IMG/VR virus record: IMGVR_UViG_3300025138_000100
Location: 1-40,043 of that record
DNA: 40,043 bases
Reading direction: 5' to 3' (one strand)
From: a virus
Under the pieces are notes generated by a model. That model made no database searches. It was not told the DNA's origin and worked only from the letters and a program-made list of their open reading frames with translations. Below, piece after piece: positions 6,327 to 14,900 of this stretch. The stretch's first letter is position 1. Every line of letters starts with the position of its first letter. The translations under genes were made by a program, and so were the position numbers.

Positions 6327-6781
6327 ATTACCATGTATTTAGTTTTGTTATTACTATCTTTATATGCTTTTAAGCATCTATTTCTATTTGCAGATTCACT
6401 TACGTAACTTACGTGGACCCAGTTAGGATTTTTATCTGTACCAAACTCCCATATCATTTGATCAAAGTTTAGGTTTTCTTTAATGTAATTATACATTTCA
6501 GCGTTAGTTGCATAGCTATAAGTATCATCAATATCCATTGCTTGACCGCTACAGTGCTGTGATTTTGAAGATCCTCCAATAGCTTTGTTAAGTTCAGGTC
6601 CACGATAGAAAGAATTAATCTTTATAGGACCGTTTACGTGAGCTCTAAGAGGTTCAAATACTTTTTCACATATTAACTCCATGTTTGCCATGTGTTCATG
6701 TGTAGGTGTGTTATCTAGCCCAAGCCTTTTCGCTGTTGTGCTATACACGCCTTCCTTTACGCTAACGTGTTTACTTAACAC
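6323..6781 (-). CDS. M15-family zinc peptidase (probable endolysin / peptidoglycan hydrolase)
   Basis: The sequence shows the M15 D-Ala-D-Ala-type fold: LSKHVSVKEGVYSTTAKRLG at the start, FYRGPELNKAIGG in the middle, then SKSQHCSGQAMDID with zinc ligands H76 and D83, and WVHVSY with the third ligand H123 (numbering from the GTG start). These enzymes cut peptide cross-links in peptidoglycan. The phage would use it at lysis or as a virion-borne wall-opening enzyme; its position after membrane proteins favours lysis. The start is uncertain. An ATG at 6820 gives 13 more residues but overlaps the upstream gene by 50 nt with a basic sequence unlike the family, so GTG 6781 is preferred because it places LSKH at the N-terminus as usual. 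Confidence 0.85.
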   Translation of the reverse strand: MLSKHVSVKEGVYSTTAKRLGLDNTPTHEHMANMELICEKVFEPLRAHVNGPIKINSFYRGPELNKAIGGSSKSQHCSGQAMDIDDTYSYATNAEMYNYIKENLNFDQMIWEFGTDKNPNWVHVSYVSESANRNRCLKAYKDSNNKTKYMVI

Positions 6782-6995
6782 TTTTCTTTCTACCTTTACG
6801 TGCTTTACCTTTAACAGCATCTTCTATATCTCCAAGTTGATTTCCAACCTCTTTTATAGCTTTAGCTACGTCAGCTAACTCACTAGCGGTAAGTTTATAT
6901 CTTTTTTTAATTTCTTTTACGGTTGCTATAGCTTTTTCATCAACTGTAGTTTTGCTAAACACCCATTCCCAAAATACTCTAATTACTTTTTTCAT
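6771..6995 (-). CDS. Small basic helical protein (74 aa)
   Basis: The product starts MKKVIRVFWEWVFSKT, continues as a long charged helix (ATVKEIKKRYKLTASELADV and onward) and ends in a strongly basic tail (KGKARKGRKKSVK). The first 15 residues are amphipathic or hydrophobic enough to touch a membrane but do not form a clear transmembrane segment. It sits between a secreted thioredoxin-like protein and the M15 peptidase, so a lysis-accessory or DNA-binding role is possible. I do not recognise a family. The 3' end overlaps the peptidase gene by 11 nt. Confidence 0.65.
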   Translation of the reverse strand: MKKVIRVFWEWVFSKTTVDEKAIATVKEIKKRYKLTASELADVAKAIKEVGNQLGDIEDAVKGKARKGRKKSVK

Positions 6996-7006
6996 TTGTT
7001 TTTGTT

Positions 7007-7414
7007 TTAGTAAGCACCTGCTTTTTTAACTTCTTCTATTGATTGTTGTATCTCTTGTAGGTTAGTTGGTAATAACAGATCTAAACCAGCTTTAAATACT
7101 TTTTCTTTTGATCCTTCTTTAAATATTATAATAGTAGGTGCCATACGTACTCTATATTTACTTTTTGCTTCTGGTGCATCAGCTATGTTTACCCTATAGT
7201 AAGGTACATCTAGTTTTTGCCACTCATTAAAGCAATTGACCTTATTAAACTCAGCCCAAAATTCTACTACAACAATATCTTTCTCTTCAAAGCCATCTCC
7301 GTTTATAGCTTTGTCAAAGTTTTCATCTGTTACCCAGTATTTAGCGGGTACATCAGATTGTGCATAGACGTTTATACTTAAAATAAAAATTAAAATAAAT
7401 TGGATTAGTTTCAT
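7007..7414 (-). CDS. Secreted thioredoxin-fold protein without the CxxC active site
   Basis: Residues 1-19 (MKLIQFILIFILSINVYAQ) form a clear signal peptide ending Tyr-Ala-Gln, typical of Bacteroidetes, so the protein should enter the periplasm. The mature part follows the thioredoxin pattern: strand VVVEFWAEF (48-56), then a second strand with PYYRVNIAD, the cis-proline loop RMAPTIIIF (P93) and KEKVFKAGLD. At the position of Trp-Cys-Gly-Pro-Cys it reads F56-N-K-V-N60, followed by a lone C61. The usual dithiol is lost, so ordinary oxidoreductase activity is unlikely; a binding or scaffold role is more plausible. It lies 2 nt after the membrane/coiled-coil gene, within the lysis region. Confidence 0.72.
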   Translation of the reverse strand: MKLIQFILIFILSINVYAQSDVPAKYWVTDENFDKAINGDGFEEKDIVVVEFWAEFNKVNCFNEWQKLDVPYYRVNIADAPEAKSKYRVRMAPTIIIFKEGSKEKVFKAGLDLLLPTNLQEIQQSIEEVKKAGAY

Positions 7415-7416
7415 AG

Positions 7417-7701
7417 TTATCTATTTTTTTGCATGTCGTATAATCTTTCATCAAGCTTTTCTAGCTTGTCTAAAATCATATCAACATCTTCTTGTGTGTC
7501 CATAATTGTTTGACGAATTAGTTCGTCTTTTAAATCGTACTCAACTCTATCGATAGCAGGTTTAGGAAGTTCCATAGCCCGAGCTATATCTGCCTGCATA
7601 ACGAAATACATACTTGATAGTGATATAGTAAAACCAACCACCATACCTATAGTTTTTAAATCTAGAGTTACCTTTGTTTTCTCTCCTATTTCGTTTGCCA
7701 T
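7417..7701 (-). CDS. Single-pass membrane protein with coiled-coil tail (94 aa; spanin- or holin-like candidate)
   Basis: The short charged N-terminus (MANEIGEKTKVTLDLK) is followed by one hydrophobic segment at about residues 17-37 (TIGMVVGFTISLSSMYFVMQ). The remainder is an acidic helical, probably coiled-coil region (DTQEDVDMILDKLEKLDERL). One membrane anchor with a coiled-coil domain near a peptidoglycan hydrolase is the layout of inner-membrane spanin subunits and of some holins. The gene lies 4 nt after the beta-barrel-like gene and 2 nt before the thioredoxin-like gene. The assignment comes from architecture and neighbours, not from a recognised motif. Confidence 0.62.
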   Translation of the reverse strand: MANEIGEKTKVTLDLKTIGMVVGFTISLSSMYFVMQADIARAMELPKPAIDRVEYDLKDELIRQTIMDTQEDVDMILDKLEKLDERLYDMQKNR

Positions 7702-7705
7702 GTTT

Positions 7706-8905
7706 TTATTTTAAAGTAAAGTTTAACCCTATTGATGTGTTGAATAATTCGCTATCCCACATTTTAGCATATTCACCTTCAATAAATATACCTAAGTTTT
7801 TATTTATTTTCCAACCAAGATTTATACCAGCATTGTAATCTTCCCATTGCTGTAACTCTGAATCTTGTATTAAACCTCCTTTACCCCAATTGTTTCTGTT
7901 AAGGTAACTAACAGCTTCATCTCCTTTTATATACTTGTGGTAAGGTAGTATGTAGTTTGCATACGCATGAAGCCAAAAACTACTTTTGTAGTGGTAAAAA
8001 TCAACTCCGACAATAGGTGCAATTTCACCAAAAGCATCTAATAAGTCCCATTGTTCTCCGTTGTATCTATTCATTAAATCTGTAAATACAGTTTCTCTAA
8101 ACTCTAGATCACTGTCAGCTACTCTGTTTCCTTCTTCATCAATCCAATACCAATCACTAGTTTCATTACCAGCTTCATCTGTAGACGTGTAGTATATATC
8201 ATCATAACCATATTCAAAACCTAACGTGTACCATGGGTTGGCTGGAAACTCAAATTCGTTTCCGTTACCATCAACAAATATTTCTGTTTCGTTTAACCAT
8301 ATTTCTACTGGATTATATCCGTAAGCCCTATCGTGTGTACGGTATATTGCACCTGCAGATATACTAAATTTTTCACCAAGAGGCAATCTAGCTCTTACTT
8401 CTGCTGATTGATATTTTAGGTTTATCTTAGAAACCTCTCTTGATTCTGCTTTTACTATGTGATGTTTACCTGTATGCTTTAAAAAGAACCTATGATTATT
8501 AAACATCTCACCTCTCCATCTTTCTTTCTCTACATGAAATTGATATTCTAAACCTTTAAAAGCAGATGTTGGTGCGGAAAAAGCTAATTGATTTTCTGTA
8601 CCGTCGTAAAAGTTTTTAGGTTTTCTTTCATAGCTAAATCTAGCTAATTTTCTTATACCAAAACCTAATCTATAATCAAAAGGATAATCAGGAGTGTCAT
8701 CTACTACAACTGGTATGTCATATAAACCATCACCTTCACCAGTTCTTACAAAGAATACGTTTTCATTTGCCTCTATAGAGTTAGAAACATCAGCAGCACC
8801 ATAAATAGTACCGTACTTTATAAAGTCTTCATATAGATCTGTAAAGAATTGAGCGTTTACATTTGTGCTTATAAAAAGCGCTAAAATTAATATTACGTGT
8901 TTCAT
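7706..8905 (-). CDS. Secreted beta-barrel-like outer-membrane protein (399 aa)
   Basis: A signal peptide is evident at residues 1-19 (MKHVILILALFISTNVNAQ), again with Asn-Ala-Gln before the cut. The mature part is dominated by alternating aromatic/polar strands typical of a beta-barrel, for example GLEYQFHVEKERWRGEMF, INLKYQSAEVRARLPL and the closing LGIFIEGEYAKMWDSELF then SIGLNFTLK. About 400 residues would suit a 12-18-strand barrel. To my recollection close relatives occur in many uncultured marine phage contigs, usually listed as structural or hypothetical. A signal peptide argues that it is exported into the host envelope, where it could alter receptor availability (superinfection exclusion) or help release, though a virion role is not excluded. 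Confidence 0.7.
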   Translation of the reverse strand: MKHVILILALFISTNVNAQFFTDLYEDFIKYGTIYGAADVSNSIEANENVFFVRTGEGDGLYDIPVVVDDTPDYPFDYRLGFGIRKLARFSYERKPKNFYDGTENQLAFSAPTSAFKGLEYQFHVEKERWRGEMFNNHRFFLKHTGKHHIVKAESREVSKINLKYQSAEVRARLPLGEKFSISAGAIYRTHDRAYGYNPVEIWLNETEIFVDGNGNEFEFPANPWYTLGFEYGYDDIYYTSTDEAGNETSDWYWIDEEGNRVADSDLEFRETVFTDLMNRYNGEQWDLLDAFGEIAPIVGVDFYHYKSSFWLHAYANYILPYHKYIKGDEAVSYLNRNNWGKGGLIQDSELQQWEDYNAGINLGWKINKNLGIFIEGEYAKMWDSELFNTSIGLNFTLK

Positions 8906-8935
8906 GTGTGATGTTTGTTTTATAGTTACTTGTTT

Positions 8936-11900
8936 TTACTCACTTTTATATACTTCTGGTTTATATTCTTCAGCTTTATACACTTCTTTAATATATTCTT
9001 TAGCTGTTTGACCTTTTTCATTCATACCAAGAGACCATTCAGTCCAACCTAAGGCTAAGGCAACAGATTGCCAGTCTTCAGTATCTTCATCTAACGCAGC
9101 TTCTATATTGTTGTATTTTTTAAATAATCTATCTAAAGGAACGTTAGTTGTTGCTGATATAATTTGACCACCAGCTAGGTATGCAGGATTGTCTAAACTC
9201 CAACCAGCAGACTTAACTTCTTTCATATCATACTCAAATGTTCTACCAGCAGATCTTAATTTTGATATCTTAGAATCTATAGGCGGAGACATGTCTAATA
9301 TTTTTAAAGCTGAATCAGAATATTTAGGTCTCTTCTTTTTACTTTGTTTAATAGCGTCTTGAACCATACCTTTAACCGTAGCTATAGCAGCGCCTTGATA
9401 ACCCATACCTCTTAGTATAGAGTCTATCATTCCGTTTGCCATGTAACTAGTATCTGATTGTATACCTTCTTCATCATCAAAAGCGTCTCTAAATAATGCT
9501 GTTTGAAGAGCATTGAATATAGCGTTTTGTACCATACCGTAATACATAAGCTTAGACATATTAGTTTTAAAATCTCCTCTACCATTTTTTATATCACTAG
9601 CAGCTTTTTGCATTAACCTAGCGTACTGAGACGGTGTGTTGGCAAATGCAAGAACAACTCTACCCAAACCACTTGCTTGTTGTTGACTTATTCTATCTGC
9701 TCTACTAGACTGTTGAGACTCTTCTGTTAATTCTCTAAAATCTTCAAATGCTTTTTTCTTAGCCTCTGTTTTACTTAAACCTTGTTTTTCGTAGGTTTTA
9801 GTTCTGTTTATATAAAAGGAAGTGCCACCAGACGCTATAGCAAAACTATCAGCTATCTGTGTAAATATAAATCCTTTTTTAAGTATTGTTGCTATAACTC
9901 CTTTTGCACCACCAGCGTTAGCTGCGTCAGCTATTTCATTTTCATTAATATTAATTTTTAAACCTCCACGTCTTTCAATTAAAAAATCTGAGTTAAATAC
10001 TTCTGCAAATGTTTTTGCCCATTGCTTAGGGTTTTTAGCCATTGCTTGCCCTGCTTTTAAAGGGTTGTTGTCGCTCCAGTTTATATAGTTAATTGCTGAT
10101 ATAGTTTGTAGCACAGCCGATTTAGTGTTTAAGAACATAATAGCACCAACTGAATTATTTAACCAGTCTAACGCCATATTTTCTAGTTTACTATCTTTAC
10201 TATTTGCTGGTCTGTTTCTACCAGTCTTCATTCTAAGAAGCATGTTGTCCATTGCTTCTCTCCATTTAGATCCGTAAGCAGCTTCAAGTTTATTCATGTT
10301 TTCTTTAGAAAATATTGTGTTAACATTTTCTGTCCAACCACTTTGTTCTAGGTATTTATCTCTTCTTGTTTCAGTAATACCTTTTAGTATATCTGTGGTT
10401 ATAGTACCTGTTTCCCAACTTTGATTAGGTTTTTCATAACCTTCACCTTTTCCTAAATCAATTAACTCTTGACTAAACTTCATTAATGCAGGTTTAGACT
10501 CTACGTAATCAATCATTGTTTTTAAATCAGCTTTGCTTAAACCAGGTATTTCCATACCTTGCTTAGTCCATGTATGAACTCTAATAGCTTGCTCTACAGT
10601 AAATGGCTCACCAGTTATTTTCTTTCTTAAATCTTTAGGTATACCAGCTTTTACTAGGTTCTTTTTCATTTCTTGAAACTCGTTCATTGTAGAAACCTTG
10701 TCTCTAGATATAGCGTTGTTAGCTGTGTTAAAAGGTTTAGTTAGGTTTTCTTTTACCCAAGCCATATCTTCATTACCTTGTTTACCTTTGCCATATAGTC
10801 TATACATTAAGCCTGTAAAGTCTTGAGCGGAGGATGCTAGTATTTTTATTTTACCAGAATCTTTACCAACGACTTTACCTTTAAAATTAGAGTAGGTTTT
10901 TTCTTTACCTATACCAGTACCTCTTTCTATCATGCTGTTTATATCAGCGTTAAGATCTATGGAGTTAAAAGCTTGTTGAACTTTTGACTTAACATCTATT
11001 ACGCTTAAAACATCTTGAACAGCTTTAACGTTTTTATAAGCATCATCTGTAAAATAAAAGTCATTATAACCTTTAGATGCTTTTTCTAATATCCACAAAG
11101 CTTTAGCTTCTGGTCTACCATCAGCGAGGCCTGTAATGTTTTTTATAGGTATCTCAAGGCCAACACCTTTTAAGAATTTGTGTATAGCAACTGCTGACTC
11201 TTTAGGTCTAGCTGTTAAAACAAACACATCTTTTGTGGTAAACTTGTCTTGTCGCTTTACAGCAAGATCAAACAACGGGCCTTTCTGACCGTCTATCACT
11301 TTATTAAATTCACTAAAGTCGTACTTAGCACCTAACTCTGTTAGTTCAGCATCACGTTTAGCAAACTCAGTAGCGTTTATCTTCATTTTCTTACCGTTAG
11401 GCATGGTAACTATTATCTGACTATTAGTCTTAGCTAACGTGTCATCAAAGTCAAAAACACTTATACCTTTTCTAATTTTGTTTCTTTTCTTTGCTAAACC
11501 AAAAGCCATATCAATCTCACCTAACTTCTGCATTATTTCGCCATTAGTTAGGGTTTTAGAGTTGAACACTCCTTTAGGTAAATCTTTAATTAAATTTTTT
11601 CTAATTTTATTAATTTGATCTACAGTCTTACTAGCATTCATTTCTATTTCAATAAGCTCTTGATACGTTTTACCTGTTTTAGCATCTACTATTAAACCTA
11701 GTTTAGTTGCGTATAGGTAGTTAGCTTTAGCTGACAAATCCGTGTTATAACCATCTTTGTATATATTACTAGTGTTACCACCCTCTTCCTTACTATCAAT
11801 AAACTTTTGCAGCTCTTTAGGTATTATGCTTTGTTTAAACTGTTTTGATAACGCATCAAAGTTTTTATTAAACTCCGCTTTAGATCCAGCGTTCTTCATC

Positions 11901-14900
11901 ATATTGATTAAGAAGTTACCATTGAAGTTCATTACTTGAAGCTCATGCTCACTATACATTTTGCCTTTTTGCAAAGTAAAGGCAGTGTGAGTGGCTAGAG
12001 ATCTTGAAAAACCACCACCAATACTTGTCTGCGCCTGAAGTAAAAATTGTATTTGATTAATAGCGTTAATTTTATCTGCAGATTTGTTGTAAAAATCAAA
12101 CAATTTACCGTAAATATATTTTTGTAAACCTTCGTTAGCTTTTATAGTTTGTTCCATTGTTACAGGTCTAACCGCATCATCATAAGCTTTCTTAGTTATC
12201 TTTCCGTCTTTTAATTCTTTACCTAGCTCTTTAATTCTTTTCTTTGTCAAGCTAGGTGTTAAGTACTTGTCAGTTATCATTTTAAAAAACTCTTGTCTAG
12301 CTTTAGGATTGTTGATCAAGTCTCCTGCTTTTTCAAGCTCAACCATGTACTTGTCTCTTAAAATCTTGTTGTCCATTGTTTTGACATGGTCTATATTAAA
12401 TGGTAGTTTTTCAGCTTTACCTTCGCTAGTAAACCTATCAACTACTGATACATAGTTTTCACCATTAAACTTGTAAGAACCATCACCATAACTTTTTTGC
12501 ATTAAAGGTTTCAACCTTGGATCCATAGTGTCCATAAGGTCATTAACAAACTCAAAATATTTTTCACTATTTTTAACTTTACTTGTAATAGTGTTGTTTA
12601 TTGTTAACCTGCTTAAATCCTCTGGTGATATGTTTTCTTTAGATAATATATCTATTATGTCAGTGTTTATGTTTTTAAATCTATTCCATATCTTAGGGTT
12701 AATGGCTTGTATCTTTAATTGCTCTAGTTTTCTTAATGCTTGAGCTCTAGCTTGTAGTTCTTTTATAGCATCAGGACCTACGTTGTAACCTTTTTCACCA
12801 AGTAGTATTTTCTCGTGTTTTTCTATTACTTCTTTTTCACTTTCAGTCATACTCATTTTAACCGCGTAAAAAGCTTTAGATATGTCATTAAACTTACTGA
12901 AGTCTGTCCTTTTAAACTTTCCCATAAACTTATCCCAAGTAGCTAATTCTTTTGATTGAAACTTATCAGGAGTTGCACCACGTATAGCTTGTTTGATATA
13001 AGGCATAACGTTGTCCGCTTTTAAGTTTAAAAACTTATTTAAGTCTTTAGCCTTTATAAGATCTTGAACTCTAGGATCACTAAGTTTGTCTCTAGTTATT
13101 TGACTTGAAGCAACTTTAGCTTTTCTATTAAAATACTCTACAATGTTTTTCTTAATAACAGTATTATCTCTACCTGTGAAAACAACTTTATTTAACTCTC
13201 CTTGTTTGTAAGTGTTTTTGTTATACTTATACGTTCTAGCATTTGTTTCTAAGAAGTCAGGCATCTCACTGCTTTTAAACTTTTCATTAGTTTTAGTAAA
13301 TAAACTAGCGTATACACTTTTGTTTATATTACTAGCCTCGTACATTTCTGGGTTAGATGTTTTTTCTATACCTTCAAATGCAAGCTCTTCGTTTTTATCA
13401 AACCACTCTCTTGCAACCTCAACATATTTTGCTGGTTTCATTTTAGATGTTAAGCCAATACTTTCTTGCAAGTCTGTAGATAATTCTTTTTGCATTGTCT
13501 TGGCTATGTTTTCGTAACTTAATTTTTCAACAGGTAGGTTTTCAATAACGTCAGGTACTTTAGAGGTGTACTTGTCTGTGCTTATATCATAAACTTCGCT
13601 AACTCTAATAGGAAAATTGTATTCTTTACCATCGATGATAACTTTTTTGTCTACTTGTTTTTTCTCTGTGTTAAGCACAAAGTCAGTATAACCAGTTCCA
13701 GCCCTGTTTTCTATAGCTGTTTTTAATTCCGGGCTTGCATCATAACTAATCTCTTGATAAAGATCTCTGTCTGATTTACCTTTGTCTAAACTACCACCTT
13801 TTAATTCATATATTCTTAACTGCAACGTTTGCATTACAGTTTTAGTTAAATTTTGTTTGTTCTTATAACCTTCATTTACAGCGGCTTCTTTAAACACATC
13901 ACTACCTTTTGGAGCGCCATACTTTTCTTCAAGCTCAAATATTCTTTGTTCTCCAAGTTTTTTATCTCCAAACTTATCCCACAAAGCAAACTTACCATCT
14001 TTATCGGTAAACGTCTTTCTGTTGTCGTAGTCTTTTATTATTTCTTTTAAACCTCTAGCCTTGTTACCTTCTTTTAAATTAAGGTTATAAACTAACTCAG
14101 TAGCCAACATGTATCTATCTGTAGGGTTAAGCACTTGTTGTTCGTATTGCCCCATTTTTATTCTACCAGCGTTGTATCTATCTATAGTATTATAAACTAT
14201 ATCATCAAAATACTTACCAGCTACAGAAGTTCTATTGCCTGGAGTAGGTTTAGTAAACATATCAACTAACGTATTCATATCTACATTGCTAGCTTTTAAG
14301 TCATCAAAAGTTTTTTGCGTATTAGCTGATCTTGTTTTTAGCTCTTGAGAGTTAAAAGCCATATCAACTTCCATTTCAGCTTTCTTTTCAGGTGTTCTAG
14401 CGTCATAAGTGTTAGGCTCAACAAACAAGCTTTGCTTGTCCATGTTTTGAAACTTATTTATTTGATTTTGGTTTAATGTACCAGACTTAACGCTTTCTGC
14501 AAAATTATACATAAACCTAATTAGCTGGTCTTTATTACCTATATCAAAATCAAACTTACCTTGCTTAGTCATAAAGTCTTTAAACTTTGTTTCAGTGTTT
14601 TTAAACACACCCTTATCAACAAGTATTGCGTAGTTTCTTGGATCAGATAAAAGCTCAGCAGCGTAAGCAATATACTCATGTGCTTGAAGGTTTTTACCCT
14701 TGTAGTTGTTTCTAATAAATTCACCTAACGTTTGCTTACCTAGCTGATTCTTACCTTTGTTTGTACCCATAACACCACTAGCTACACCACTTCCATCATT
14801 TATATAGAATTGCTGTTTGTCAAATATTTGTTGAAGCTGAGCTTTCATTTTTACAGCTAGTTGTGGGTTTTTTTCAAAAGTCTTAACCATAGCTACATGT

